DNA of 64,000 bases from Sanguibacter antarcticus (GTDB taxonomy: Bacteria > Actinomycetota > Actinomycetes > Actinomycetales > Cellulomonadaceae), in assembly GCF_002564005.1 (NCBI RefSeq), contig NZ_PDJG01000001.1, forward strand, positions 682,001-746,000, read 5' to 3'. How positions within the stretch are numbered: position 1 is the first letter of the stretch; every line of letters starts with the position of its first letter. The position numbers and the translations under genes were made by a program. The notes under the pieces are model-generated. The model did not search any database and had not been told where the DNA came from. It saw nothing but the letters and a program-made list of their open reading frames with translations. Of this stretch, positions 31,134 through 40,760 are shown in pieces.

Positions 31134-34100
31134 ATGAGTACACCGCTGTACCGTGACGCGCGCGCACCGGCCCCGCCGCTGCCCTCCGGACGTCTCGTCA
31201 TGCAGGCACCACCCGAGCTCGTCCCGTCCGACGGGGTCAGCGGGCTCGTCGCCTCGCTGGTCCCTCTGCTCGGCAGCCTCGGCTCCATCGTCTTCGTCAC
31301 CATGGCCTCACCAGGGCCACGTGGCCTGGTCGCCGGCGGGATGTTCCTCGTCGCCTCGCTCGGGTTCGTCGTCGTCAACGGGTGGCGCCAGCGCTCGCAG
31401 CACCAGGCGACCGTTCTCGGCGCCCGGCGCGAGTACCTGGCCTACCTCGCCGACCTGCGCGCCACGGTGCGCCAGGCAGCGAGCCAGCAGCGTCGTCACG
31501 GTCTCTGGAACAACCCAGACCCGACAGCGCTGGCGTCCCTCGCCGAGGACGGGAGCCGGGTCTGGGAACGTTCGCCGGGTCAGGGGGACTACCTCCACGC
31601 ACGCATCGGTGCTGCCGCCCAGCCGCTGAGCCTCGCACTCGAGGGCGCGCAGACCCCGCCGCTCGCACAGCTCGACCCCGTCGCGGCGTCTGCTGCCCAT
31701 CGCTTCCTCGTCACGCACCAGGTGCAGCCCGACCTCCCGGTGTCGATCGACATCGCCAGCAGCTCGCGCATCGAGATCACGGGCCCCGAGCCCGAGGCCC
31801 GTGGCCTCGCGCGCGCTCTCGTGTCACAGCTCGCAGCGTTCCATTCACCGGAGCATCTCCAGATCGCCGTCGTCGCATCGTCGGGAACGATCGCAGAGTG
31901 GGAGTGGGCGAAGTGGCTACCGCACACCCACAGCACGCGGGAGAAGGACAGCGTCGGCCCCGCCCGGATGATCGGGACGGACCTCGACGACCTCGAGCAC
32001 ATGCTCCCGTCCGCACTGCACGAGCGCTCGAGGTTCTCCCCGGACGGACAGGCGGTCTCCCCTCACGTGCTCATCGTCGTCGACGGCGGCCGCGTCGCGC
32101 CGGGGAGCGTCCTGGCCCCGCCCGAGGGCGTCATGGGCGTGACGGTCCTCGAGCTGCCAGAGCACTGGGACGACCTCTCGGACCCGCTCCGCCTGCGGCT
32201 CGCCGTCGGTGCGGCGCCCGCTCGGGCCGGGGCTCGCGCACCGGTAGAGGTCCTCCGGCTGCGTGAGGCACCGCGGCTCCTCCTGGCCGACGACGCATCG
32301 ATCCCGGACGCCGAGGCCATGGCTCGTCGGCTGACCTCGAGGTTCGTCGGCTCGGGGGAGTCTCCGAGCGACCCGACCGCGGTGTCTGCGGAGCTCGTGG
32401 ACCTCCTCGGCATCGACGACGTCCGGGACCTCGACCTAGACGTCACGTGGCGCCCGCGACTTCAGCGGGACCGTCTCCGGGTCCCGATCGGGCTCACCGA
32501 CCAAGGCCAGCCGCTCGCCCTGGACCTCAAAGAGTCCGCTCATCAGGGCATGGGTCCGCACGGCCTCGTCATCGGCGCCACCGGGTCTGGAAAGTCGGAG
32601 GTGCTGCGCACCCTCGTCCTCGCGCTCGCGCTGACGCACTCGCCGGAAGACCTCAACTTCGTCCTCGTCGACTTCAAGGGAGGCGCGACGTTCGCCGGGA
32701 TGGCGGACATGCCGCACGTCTCGGCGATCATCACGAACCTCGGTGAAGAGCTCACGCTCGTCGACCGGATGCAGGACGCCCTGCAGGGCGAGATGACCCG
32801 TCGTCAGGAGCTCTTGCGCTCTGCCGGCAACTTCTCCAACGTCACGGACTACGAGAAGGCCCGCCTCGGCGGTCGGACAGACCTCGCCCCCTTGCCGGCG
32901 CTGCTCATCGTCGCCGACGAGTTCTCCGAGCTGCTCACGGCCCGGCCGGACTTCGTCGACCTGTTCGTGACGATCGGACGGCTCGGACGGTCTCTCCACA
33001 TGCATCTCCTGCTGTCCTCGCAGCGGCTCGAAGAGGGCCGGCTCCGGGGCCTCGAGTCCCACCTGTCCTACCGGATCGGCCTCCGGACGTTCTCCGCTGC
33101 AGAGTCCCGCACCGTCCTGGGCGTGCCCGACGCCTACACCCTTCCCTCGATCCCCGGGATCGGCTACCTCAAGCCGGACACGACGACGATGGTCCGGTTC
33201 CGGGCGGCGTACGTCTCTGGTCCACCGAAGGCTCGCGCCGCACGGCGGCACGTGCTCGAGGCGTCGGGGACGGGAGGCCTCGAGCCGTTCACCGCCGCGC
33301 CCGTGGTCCGCCGCTCGGCCGACGAGCCGGTGCCCGTCGAGACTGTTGCACCGGTCGCCGAGGAACGTGCGACGTTCGACATCGCCGTCCGGGCCATGGC
33401 TGGTCGAGGCCCCGCCGCCCACCCCGTGTGGCTGCCTCCGCTCGTGGCACCGCAGACGTTCGACCAGCTCATGCCCGACCTCGTCGTCGACCCCGAGCTC
33501 GGTCTCGTCTCTGCGTCGTGGCGGGCTGCAGGAGACCTCGTGGTCCCGCTCGGCATCGTGGACCGGCCGCTCGAGCAGCGTCGTGAAGACCTCGTGGTCT
33601 CGCTCGGCGGCGCAGCCGGGCACCTGGCGGTCGTCGGCGGCCCGCGCACCGGGAAGAGCACGGTGGCCCGCTCCGTCGTCACCGCGCTGGCGCTGACGCG
33701 CACCCCCCTCGAGGTCCAGTTCTACGTCCTCGACTTCGGTGGCGGGACGTTCAGCCCGTTCGCGTCGCTCGCGCACGTCGCGGGGGTCGCGAGCCGCAGC
33801 GAGCCGGACGTCGTGCGGCGGATCGTCGCCGAGGTCCGTGGCATCGTCGACCGTCGGGAGACCTACTTCCGTGCGCAGGGCATCGACTCGATCGAGACGT
33901 ACCGGCAGCGTCGCCGCGAAGGACGCGTCGACGACGGGTACGGCGACGTCTTCCTCGTCGTCGACGGCTGGAGCACCGTCCGCGCCGAGTTCGAGGAGCT
34001 CGAGCCGCAGATCCAGGCGCTCGCGGGCCGAGGCCTGACGTTCGGCTTCCACCTGCTCGCGACTGCGACGCGCTGGATGGACTACCGCAGCCAGGTCAAG

Positions 34101-35114
34101 GACATCTTCGGGACCCGCATCGAGCTCCGCATGGGGGACCCGATGGACTCTGACGTCGACCGCAAGGTGGCCGTCAACGTTCCCCAGGACCGCCCCGGCC
34201 GCGGAATCGTCGCCTCGAAGCACCACATCTTGTCCGCGCTCCCTCGGATCGACTCGGACACCAGCGCCGCGACCCTGGGGGCTGGCGTCGAGCACCTCGT
34301 CGAGACGATCAACGCCGCGTGGACCGGGCCCGCCGGCCCCCGGCTGCGCCTCTTGCCCGACGAGGTCTCCCTCGACGAGGTCCGCGCTCAGGCCGAGGCT
34401 CAGACACCGACGGTGTCGCAGACCTTCTGGCTCGGGATCGACGAGGCCAACCTCGCACCGGTCGGGCTCGACCCCATGACCGAGCCGCACCTCTACGCCT
34501 TCGGCGACGGCGGCTCAGGCAAGTCCAGCCTCCTGCGTGGTTACGCGCGCGAGGTCATGCGCCAGTTCACACCAGCCCAGGCGCAGCTCTTCGCGGTGGA
34601 CTACCGGCGCTCTCTGCTCGGGGAGATCCCGGAGGAGTACCTCGCGGGCTACCTCACGACGCACGAGGCCGCCGGCGGGCAGCTGGCCGACCTCGCGACG
34701 TACCTGCGCGGACGTCTCCCCGGCCCGGACGTCACGGCCGACCAGCTGCGCTCACGGACCTGGTGGACGGGCGCCGAGGTGTTCGTCCTCGTCGACGACT
34801 ACGACCTCGTGGCGACCTCGACGGGAAACCCGCTCGCCGTGCTCGCGCCGCTCGTCGCGCAGGCGGGTGACGTCGGCCTGCACCTCGTCGTCGCGAGACG
34901 GTCAGGAGGCGCTGGCCGAGTCTTGTACGAGCCGGTCCTGCAGGCGCTGCGCGACACCGCAGCCCCGGGGATCTTGCTCTCGGGGAGCGCCGACGAAGGG
35001 CCGCTCGTCGGGACCGCCCGCCCTGTCCCGTCGGTGCCGGGACGGGCGCAGCTCGTCACGCGGGAGCGTGGCAGGGAGGTCATCCAGGTCGCGTCGACGC
35101 AGCCGCTCCACTGA
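31134..35114 (+). CDS. eccC: Type VII secretion ATPase EccC
   Basis: The 1326-residue FtsK/SpoIIIE-family motor combines EccCa and EccCb in one chain. Two transmembrane helices at about 37-80 precede three ATPase modules with P-loops GATGSGKS (about 481), GGPRTGKS (about 836) and GDGGSGKS (about 1122). The first module keeps a full Walker B (LIVADEF). The second (VVDGW) and third (LVDDY) lack the catalytic Glu, as usual for EccC. It recognises WXG100 substrates through the C-terminal module. A TATTGT at 31049-31054 could be its -10. It is flanked on both sides by minus-strand secretion genes. Confidence 0.95.
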   Translation: MSTPLYRDARAPAPPLPSGRLVMQAPPELVPSDGVSGLVASLVPLLGSLGSIVFVTMASPGPRGLVAGGMFLVASLGFVVVNGWRQRSQHQATVLGARREYLAYLADLRATVRQAASQQRRHGLWNNPDPTALASLAEDGSRVWERSPGQGDYLHARIGAAAQPLSLALEGAQTPPLAQLDPVAASAAHRFLVTHQVQPDLPVSIDIASSSRIEITGPEPEARGLARALVSQLAAFHSPEHLQIAVVASSGTIAEWEWAKWLPHTHSTREKDSVGPARMIGTDLDDLEHMLPSALHERSRFSPDGQAVSPHVLIVVDGGRVAPGSVLAPPEGVMGVTVLELPEHWDDLSDPLRLRLAVGAAPARAGARAPVEVLRLREAPRLLLADDASIPDAEAMARRLTSRFVGSGESPSDPTAVSAELVDLLGIDDVRDLDLDVTWRPRLQRDRLRVPIGLTDQGQPLALDLKESAHQGMGPHGLVIGATGSGKSEVLRTLVLALALTHSPEDLNFVLVDFKGGATFAGMADMPHVSAIITNLGEELTLVDRMQDALQGEMTRRQELLRSAGNFSNVTDYEKARLGGRTDLAPLPALLIVADEFSELLTARPDFVDLFVTIGRLGRSLHMHLLLSSQRLEEGRLRGLESHLSYRIGLRTFSAAESRTVLGVPDAYTLPSIPGIGYLKPDTTTMVRFRAAYVSGPPKARAARRHVLEASGTGGLEPFTAAPVVRRSADEPVPVETVAPVAEERATFDIAVRAMAGRGPAAHPVWLPPLVAPQTFDQLMPDLVVDPELGLVSASWRAAGDLVVPLGIVDRPLEQRREDLVVSLGGAAGHLAVVGGPRTGKSTVARSVVTALALTRTPLEVQFYVLDFGGGTFSPFASLAHVAGVASRSEPDVVRRIVAEVRGIVDRRETYFRAQGIDSIETYRQRRREGRVDDGYGDVFLVVDGWSTVRAEFEELEPQIQALAGRGLTFGFHLLATATRWMDYRSQVKDIFGTRIELRMGDPMDSDVDRKVAVNVPQDRPGRGIVASKHHILSALPRIDSDTSAATLGAGVEHLVETINAAWTGPAGPRLRLLPDEVSLDEVRAQAEAQTPTVSQTFWLGIDEANLAPVGLDPMTEPHLYAFGDGGSGKSSLLRGYAREVMRQFTPAQAQLFAVDYRRSLLGEIPEEYLAGYLTTHEAAGGQLADLATYLRGRLPGPDVTADQLRSRTWWTGAEVFVLVDDYDLVATSTGNPLAVLAPLVAQAGDVGLHLVVARRSGGAGRVLYEPVLQALRDTAAPGILLSGSADEGPLVGTARPVPSVPGRAQLVTRERGREVIQVASTQPLH

Positions 35115-35146
35115 GGTCCGCTCGTCCGTGCGGAGGCCGAGCGCAG

Positions 35147-36430
35147 TCAGCGGCGCGCGGTGCGAGCGTGGCCGACGAGCCGACCGAGGAGCACGGTCGC
35201 CAGGAGCGCCCCGGCTCCGGCCAGAGCCCACCATGCGGCGACGCCCTGGGTCCGCACGATCGGATCGTCCTCGCGGCCGAGATCGAGCACCTGCGCCGTG
35301 GGAACCGTCCGGTCGTGGCGCACGAACACCGGGCTCTCAGGTCCACGGGCTGTCCCGTCGTCGACGAAAGCGAGCGCCTCGCTGGGACGGATGGTGCCCC
35401 ACCCGGTCGCGGCGTCCTTGACGTCGAGGGTGCTGCGGGCTGCGGTCACCTCGAGGCGATAGGCCCACTGCGCGGGGCTCTCCGTCGGGTACGCCTCGGC
35501 GAGGAGCGCGGCCGCCGCGCTCACGTACGCGGTGGCGTAGCTCGTCGACGGGACACCGTCGCCTAGGAGGCAGTCGCCAGCCGCGAGATACGTCGTGAGG
35601 ATGTCGGTCCCGGGAGCAGCGACGTCGATGTGCGGACCGTGGATCGCGTCCTGCGTCGCGAGGCCGTCGCTGTCGACGGACGTCACAGCGAGGACGTCGG
35701 GATAGGCCGCGGGGTAGCGAGGCGAGTCTTGCGTGTCCTGCGTGGTGTTCCGGTTGCCGGCGCTGGCGACGACGAGCGAGCCGAGGGACGCAGCATGCTC
35801 GACCGCCCGGCGCAGCGCGGTGCTGTCGACGGTGGTGCTCATCGACACGTTGATGATCTGTGCCCCGGCGTCGGCCGCTGCCCGGATCCCCGCAGCCATG
35901 CGGTCGTCGCGCGGGCCGTTACCTGCCTCGACAGCCTGCTCGTCGGTGGAGAGGTAGACGCGGACCGGGAGGATGACGGCGTCCCGGGCGAGCCCGACGA
36001 CTCCTGAACCGGCGACCGGGCGAGCCGCGATCTGCCCGGCCACCGCGGTGCCGTGCGCCATGACGTCGGTCGTCGGAGCGTCGTCGGGCTCGGGCACGTC
36101 GATGAGCGAGATGCCGGGCAGGACGACGCCGGCGAGGTGCGCGTTCCCAGCGGCCACCCCGGAGTCGACGACGGCGACAGTGACCCCGCGTCCTGTCGCG
36201 ACCGTCCAGGCGAGCGTGCTGTTGAGCTGCTCGAGCGCGACCGGGACCTCTGGGGAGTAGACGGTGGTCTCGGGGGTGCACGCGGCGCCAGGAAGGGCGA
36301 GCGTCGAGACACCGTGCTCGGCGACGGCCCGAGCAGCCTCCTGCGGTGCGAGAGCCGCGCCGGGGACGACGAGCCCCGCACCGGCGACCTGGAGCACGAG
36401 GAGGCCGCCGACGAGGGCGAGCCGCGTCAC
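35147..36430 (-). CDS. mycP: Mycosin-type S8 serine protease
   Basis: The 427-residue subtilase has a signal peptide (about 1-28), catalytic D89 (VAVVDSG), H126 (AHGTAVAGQ), oxyanion N226 and S297 (STSYATAYVS). A C-terminal transmembrane helix (ALAGAGALLATVLLG) carries a short basic tail. This is the mycosin layout; MycP stabilises the ESX membrane complex and can process substrates. Two cysteine-containing loops (near C51 and C287) could form a disulfide. The true start is the GTG overlapping the eccB stop by 4 nt; the much longer open frame upstream is antisense to nothing and is only GC-driven read-through across eccB. Confidence 0.92.
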   Translation of the reverse strand: MTRLALVGGLLVLQVAGAGLVVPGAALAPQEAARAVAEHGVSTLALPGAACTPETTVYSPEVPVALEQLNSTLAWTVATGRGVTVAVVDSGVAAGNAHLAGVVLPGISLIDVPEPDDAPTTDVMAHGTAVAGQIAARPVAGSGVVGLARDAVILPVRVYLSTDEQAVEAGNGPRDDRMAAGIRAAADAGAQIINVSMSTTVDSTALRRAVEHAASLGSLVVASAGNRNTTQDTQDSPRYPAAYPDVLAVTSVDSDGLATQDAIHGPHIDVAAPGTDILTTYLAAGDCLLGDGVPSTSYATAYVSAAAALLAEAYPTESPAQWAYRLEVTAARSTLDVKDAATGWGTIRPSEALAFVDDGTARGPESPVFVRHDRTVPTAQVLDLGREDDPIVRTQGVAAWWALAGAGALLATVLLGRLVGHARTARR

Positions 36431-37788
36431 GGGGCGCTCGCGACCTGCGGTGTCTGGCTGGCCGCCTCGACGGTGAGCTCGGGCCCTGCGGGGAAGAGCG
36501 AGAGCCACGCCTGCGGCACCGGGACGATGTCCGCCGTCGTGTAGCCGAGCTGCGCGAGCACCTCGGTCGACGAGTCCGGCACCGCGAAGGTCGTGCCGGA
36601 GCCGTCGAGAAGCTGGACGGTCCCGCGATCCGGAACCTGGTCGCCGGTCCCGCGGACGAGCGCGCCACGGGCGGGGGCGACGACGACCTCGAGACCAGAT
36701 CGGCTCGGCGCGGCGTCCTCGGGTGCGTCCGCGAGACGGCCGCTCGCAGCGGGGCTCGCCGATCCGTCGAGCGTCACGCACAGCGGCGCTCCGTCGGCCA
36801 GGGCGGGCGACGGCTCGACGGGCCAGGTCTGCGGAGCGAGCGCAGTCGTCGTCTCCAGGTCGCGGATCTCGGCGCTCGTCACCGTGATCGGGCCGGCGAG
36901 AGCAGATCCGGAGCCGAGCTGGTAGAGCTGGAAGGCCACCTCGGTGAGCGGGGCGAGCTCGTCGTCCGTCGTGACGACGTACCGCTTGGGCGTACCTCCG
37001 GTCTCGGCGACCACGAGGACGGAGCCGACGACGGCGCCGACCGTCTCGAGCGGACCGTCGAGCGGTGCCCCGGCGCCGCGCAGGGTGAGCGGCTCGAGCG
37101 CCGACCCAGGGGTGAACGTGTTGAGCCAGAGCCCGGGGACAGCGACGATCTCGGCGGACTCGAGCCCGAGCGCACGCAAGATCGCGGTCGACTGTCCGGG
37201 CGCGACGAGGTACCGGTAGGCACCGTGCAGGACGTACGTCTGCTTGCCGGAGGTGACGACGGCGCTGCTCTCGGACGCCGTGGCGCCGGCCGAGCCGGGC
37301 GTGACCTCGGTGCGGATCGCGTCGCCGTCCGCGGTGCAGGACACCCAGCCGTCGGCGACGAGGTTCTCGCGTGCGGGCAGCTCGTCCGGTGCGCCGGCGA
37401 TGCCGACCTGGGCGCCGCGAGGGACCTCGGCGATCGTGTCGGCGGGGACCTCGACGACGGTGAACTCGTCCGACGGGATGAGCAGGCGGGCGCTCGTCGT
37501 GTTCGTCACCGGGTACAAGGTTCCCTCGAGGGCGACGAAGCGGGTGCCGCTGCCTTGGGTCAGGACGAGCGAGCCGTCGTCCCACCCGGTGGGCAGCCCG
37601 GGCTTGAGGAGCCCGAAGCCGAGGCTCCCGAGGACGAGAAGAACCGAGAGCGCGACTCCCGCCACGACGGCGCGCAGCGGCTTGGTGGGTTCGAGCTCGC
37701 GGCCTCCGGGCGCGCCGCTGACGAACGCGGTGAGCAGCCGGCGGCGACTGAACGCCTGGGCTTCGACGAGCTCCTTCTTCGAGGCCAT
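36427..37788 (-). CDS. eccB: Type VII secretion protein EccB
   Basis: The 453-residue protein has a cytoplasmic N-terminus with the EccB signature SKKELVEAQAFSRRRLLTAF and one transmembrane helix at about 40-62. A large extracytoplasmic part with repeated EccB modules follows, each having a WL..(F)(S)PG-type motif (VPGLWLNTFTPGSAL, VPQAWLSLFPAGPEL). Cysteines near 150 and 335 may form the family disulfide. EccB sits on the outer face of the complex. The ATG at 37788 is chosen over an upstream ATG because it fits the family N-terminus. It lies between eccD (10-nt gap) and mycP (4-nt overlap). Confidence 0.92.
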   Translation of the reverse strand: MASKKELVEAQAFSRRRLLTAFVSGAPGGRELEPTKPLRAVVAGVALSVLLVLGSLGFGLLKPGLPTGWDDGSLVLTQGSGTRFVALEGTLYPVTNTTSARLLIPSDEFTVVEVPADTIAEVPRGAQVGIAGAPDELPARENLVADGWVSCTADGDAIRTEVTPGSAGATASESSAVVTSGKQTYVLHGAYRYLVAPGQSTAILRALGLESAEIVAVPGLWLNTFTPGSALEPLTLRGAGAPLDGPLETVGAVVGSVLVVAETGGTPKRYVVTTDDELAPLTEVAFQLYQLGSGSALAGPITVTSAEIRDLETTTALAPQTWPVEPSPALADGAPLCVTLDGSASPAASGRLADAPEDAAPSRSGLEVVVAPARGALVRGTGDQVPDRGTVQLLDGSGTTFAVPDSSTEVLAQLGYTTADIVPVPQAWLSLFPAGPELTVEAASQTPQVASAP

Positions 37789-37798
37789 GGTCGCCCGC

Positions 37799-39157
37799 TC
37801 AGAGGAGCCCGGCGGCGGCGACACCGAGCGGGAGGAGGAGAGCGAGGCTGAGGAGCTCGAGGGAGTCTGCCAGTCGACCGAAGGCTGCCCGTGGCCGAGG
37901 AGCGACGAGGCACGCTCCGACGACGACCGCAGCGACCACGGCGACGACGACGAGCGACGCCTCGCGCCACTGAGGGTGCGCCACCACGGCGGTCAGCGTC
38001 GTGACGGTCACCCCGACGATGCCGGTCGCCATGACGACGAGGACAGCTGCCCGGGAGAAGGTCTGCCGCACGCTGAGGAGCATCCCCGTGTAGCACAGTG
38101 CCATGAGGACGGTCCCGCTGAGCCCCAGGCCGACGACGGCGGGTGTCACGAGGAGCGCGACGAGGGCGACTGCGCCACGCAGACCGAGCTGCGTGCGGTG
38201 GCCGCGATCGTAGTCGCGACGCACAGCCTCTTCTTCGACGGGCGGCCCCATGGTCGCGACCTCTGCGTCGGACTGGGGCGAGACGACCCGCAGCGACGTG
38301 CTCGACAGGGCGAGCCACGGGATCCCGTTGCTCGCGGTGACCGCGAGAGCGATGGTGAGAGCGAGCACCTGGCCTGCGGAAGCGTCTGTCGACCCGACGA
38401 CGGAGCCGGCCGCACCGAGGACGGCACCGATCGTCAGCGGCAGGACGCAGGTCTCGCGGTGCTCGGTGAGGACGACGAGCCCTGCGAGCCCGGCAGCCAG
38501 GGCCCCTGCCCCGGCAGAAGCGAGCGGCCAGCCCCAAGCACCCGCAGGCCCCGCGTCCGTGCGGGCGAGGAACCCGGCGACCATCCAGAACGCGGTGCCG
38601 CACAAGACCATCGCCTGGGCGCCGGTCGCGTGCTGCTCGCGGTGTGCGACGACAGCACCGCTGAGGAGCACGAGAGTGCCGACGATCGCCGCGACCACAG
38701 GAGAGAGGAGGTCTCCGCGTCCGCCGCCGAGCAGGAGGACGGCCCCCGCGAGGAGGAAGGCTGACGCTGCGCCGACCGCTGTCCGCGCGCTGTCCTCGTC
38801 GGTCCAGGGGGCGTAGTCCTTCTCGACCGCGTCGGCGACGGCCTCGACGACGTCGTCGTAGACGCGTGGGGCTGGGCGGCTCGCTCCTGCTTCCAGAGTG
38901 AGGACAGCGCCGTCGCTCACGCCCTGGGCGATGAGCGACACGCTCGTGCCGAGCACGGAGCCGTCCGCCCGGACGAGGTGATAGCCGCCGTAGACCGTCA
39001 CCGCGTCGAGGAGCCGCAGAGCCCGGGCGAACCCGGGCACGAGCTCAGCGACGGGGATGCTCCCCGGGACCGCGACGTCGAGCCGACGATCGTCGGCCAC
39101 GACGGACACCCGCACGAGCGTCCCGAGCACGGTGGGTGCTGGCGATACGTCGACCAT
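37799..39157 (-). CDS. eccD: Type VII secretion integral membrane protein EccD (second paralogue)
   Basis: The 452-residue protein has a ubiquitin-like domain at about 12-95 (VRVSVVADDRRLDVAVPGSI, ADGSVLGTSVSLIAQGV). It also has a short linker with an acidic patch (VYDDVVEAVADAVEKDYAPW), as in canonical EccD, and eleven transmembrane helices. It forms the membrane vestibule of the ESX complex and contacts EccC. The ATG at 39157 is preceded by GAGAGGA. It is the first gene of the eccD-eccB-mycP minus-strand operon. The second copy at 29563 is a distant paralogue. Confidence 0.9.
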   Translation of the reverse strand: MVDVSPAPTVLGTLVRVSVVADDRRLDVAVPGSIPVAELVPGFARALRLLDAVTVYGGYHLVRADGSVLGTSVSLIAQGVSDGAVLTLEAGASRPAPRVYDDVVEAVADAVEKDYAPWTDEDSARTAVGAASAFLLAGAVLLLGGGRGDLLSPVVAAIVGTLVLLSGAVVAHREQHATGAQAMVLCGTAFWMVAGFLARTDAGPAGAWGWPLASAGAGALAAGLAGLVVLTEHRETCVLPLTIGAVLGAAGSVVGSTDASAGQVLALTIALAVTASNGIPWLALSSTSLRVVSPQSDAEVATMGPPVEEEAVRRDYDRGHRTQLGLRGAVALVALLVTPAVVGLGLSGTVLMALCYTGMLLSVRQTFSRAAVLVVMATGIVGVTVTTLTAVVAHPQWREASLVVVAVVAAVVVGACLVAPRPRAAFGRLADSLELLSLALLLPLGVAAAGLL

Positions 39158-39541
39158 GCGGTCCTCTCGGGAGGGGGGCGGGCAGCGAGCAGGCGGGACG
39201 GGCGCACGGAGAGCGGAGGACCGGCGACGGTGCGCGACGGGCCTCAGCATAGTGAGTGACCTGACGCCCGGTGTGGCGCACTCCCCAGCAGACGGTACCG
39301 ACGCGAGCGAGCCCGGAGGAGGAGCAGGAGAGAACTCCCCATGCGGCAGATGCCCGCGAACACGGGGATCGCCTGCTTCATGGGTACCTCTACCCACGGT
39401 ACGGGGGTGCGTCAGAGCAGCCTGACGCCCTAGTGTCCGAGATGTCAGCAGCATGCAGGCGCCGTGATCGTCGGCACCTGGGCACCGGCCGATCGGCAGG
39501 TGCCCCGTCTTGGCCCTCGGGCCTGTGAGCAAGGAGTCCTC
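39158..39541. other. 384-nt divergent intergenic region between eccD and the WXG100 genes
   Basis: No gene is supported here. Minus-strand TATGCT at 39246-39251 and plus-strand TAGTGT at 39431-39436 fit TANNNT -10 elements for eccD and the WXG100 operon, but neither has a good -35. A short Gly/Glu-rich stretch of purines (CGGAGGAGGAGCAGGAG, near 39314-39330) is notable. I see no clear operator palindrome. Confidence 0.35.
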
Positions 39542-39853
39542 GTGGCCGGTGAAGTCTCTGCGGTCGAAGGTGCGCTCGAGCAGGGTGCCCAGGCAGTCGT
39601 CCAGTCCCGGACGGAGCTCCAGAAGGAGCTCGTCGGGCTCGAGGGGAAGCTGTCCTCGATCGGTTCGTCGTGGACCGGGCAGGGAGCTGTCGCGTTCACC
39701 CAGCTCATGGCCCGCTGGCGCGACGACGCGTCGAAGATGGTCGGTGCGCTGAACGACTTCGAGGCGAACCTCCGCTCGTCCAGCACCGCGTACGACTCGG
39801 CGGACGAGACACAGTCCACCTCGATGACCCACCTCACCCAGCGCCTCGGCTGA
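39542..39853 (+). CDS. WXG100 family type VII secretion protein (first)
   Basis: The 103-residue all-helical protein has a WTG turn (SSIGSSWTGQGAVAFTQL) between two helices, the ESAT-6/CFP-10 fold. The C-terminal half holds a Y-x(3)-D/E-type element (AYDSADETQ) like the export signal YxxxD/E read by EccC. The GTG at 39542 is chosen because AAGGAG lies 6 nt before it. The second WXG100 gene starts 41 nt downstream, so the two are probably a secreted heterodimer. Confidence 0.9.
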   Translation: MAGEVSAVEGALEQGAQAVVQSRTELQKELVGLEGKLSSIGSSWTGQGAVAFTQLMARWRDDASKMVGALNDFEANLRSSSTAYDSADETQSTSMTHLTQRLG

Positions 39854-39894
39854 GCGTCACCGCCCCTCTTCACCGACCAGGAAGGACTGACACG

Positions 39895-40179
39895 ATGAGC
39901 GACCTCAAGGTCAACTTCGGAGCACTCTCCACCGCGGCAGCCGATATCCAGGGCAGCGCGACGAACCTCGAGCGGATCCTCGACGACATGGACCGGTCGT
40001 TGCAGCCGCTGCGCGCGAGCTGGGACGGCGAAGCCTCGGCTGCCTACACGACGGCCAAGGCGACGTGGTCGACGGCCATCACCGACATGAAGCTTCTCCT
40101 GGCGGACGTCGGCAGGGCCGTCGCGTCGAGCAACGACGACTACCAGGCCACCGAGCGCGCGAACGCCCAACGCTGGTAG
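39895..40179 (+). CDS. WXG100 family type VII secretion protein (second)
   Basis: The 94-residue helical protein has a WDG turn (LQPLRASWDGEASAAYTTAK) at about 43-45 and a C-terminal DYQATERANAQRW tail. The DYQATE segment approximates the YxxxD/E export motif. ATG start preceded by GGAAGGA. Together with the 39542 gene it forms the expected ESX substrate pair. Confidence 0.92.
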   Translation: MSDLKVNFGALSTAAADIQGSATNLERILDDMDRSLQPLRASWDGEASAAYTTAKATWSTAITDMKLLLADVGRAVASSNDDYQATERANAQRW

Positions 40180-40252
40180 CTCTGGCGGTCGTGCCGAGGC
40201 AAGCACGAGCGCGGGGCCTGGACGAACACGATGCGACGAGCTCGAAGGAGGG

Positions 40253-40693
40253 ATGACCGTGGCCGCCGAGAGTGACGCTGTCACCGTCGACGAGCAGCTG
40301 CTGGCGGCGAGGATCAAGGCTGTCTCGGTGCTGATCGAGGACATCCAGACCGTGTACGCACCCCTCCACGAGATCGGCGCACGGTCGACTGTGCAGGCAT
40401 GGACGGCGGTGCCCTCGTGCCAGACGTTCGCGCGCGCGTACCTCACCGCGGTCAACGCGACGGTCGACGTCCTCTACCAGGCCGAGGCGAAGGTGTCGGG
40501 TCTCGTCGAGTCGTTGCGTACGTTCGCTGACGAGATCCAGCTCGCAGACGAGGACGCCCTGAGGTCGCTGGAAAGGCTGGAGAGGCAGGCGCAGGAGCGG
40601 CTGTCTCTGCCCGGCGAGCAACCGCTCCAGCCTGCTGTGCTGGTGCTCGGACAGCCAGACGTGGTCAACTTTTTCGCACCGCTGGGGCGGTAG
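40253..40693 (+). CDS. Helical protein of the type VII locus, WXG-like without the WXG turn
   Basis: This 146-residue protein of unknown function has two long predicted helices separated by AWTAVPSCQTFARAY. That resembles the WXG hairpin but has WTA in place of WxG. Helix two (LYQAEAKVSGLVESLRTFADEIQLADE) ends in an acidic segment as in WXG100 proteins. The AAGGAGGG at 40245-40252 abuts the ATG at 40253 and is better placed for the GTG at 40259, so the true start may be two codons later. It lies in the WXG100 operon, 73 nt after the second WXG100 gene. Confidence 0.75.
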   Translation: MTVAAESDAVTVDEQLLAARIKAVSVLIEDIQTVYAPLHEIGARSTVQAWTAVPSCQTFARAYLTAVNATVDVLYQAEAKVSGLVESLRTFADEIQLADEDALRSLERLERQAQERLSLPGEQPLQPAVLVLGQPDVVNFFAPLGR

Positions 40694-40760
40694 CCACCAT
40701 GACCAGCAGCGACGGTCCTCGTCGGAGCAGCGCCCAGCGGGAGAGCCCCGAGGGACCGCG

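Noticed and set aside
35147..37585. 812-codon frame that would extend mycP upstream through eccB
   Set aside because: The N-terminal 385 codons are low-complexity Arg/Pro-rich and overlap eccB in another frame. The signal peptide starts at the GTG at 36430.
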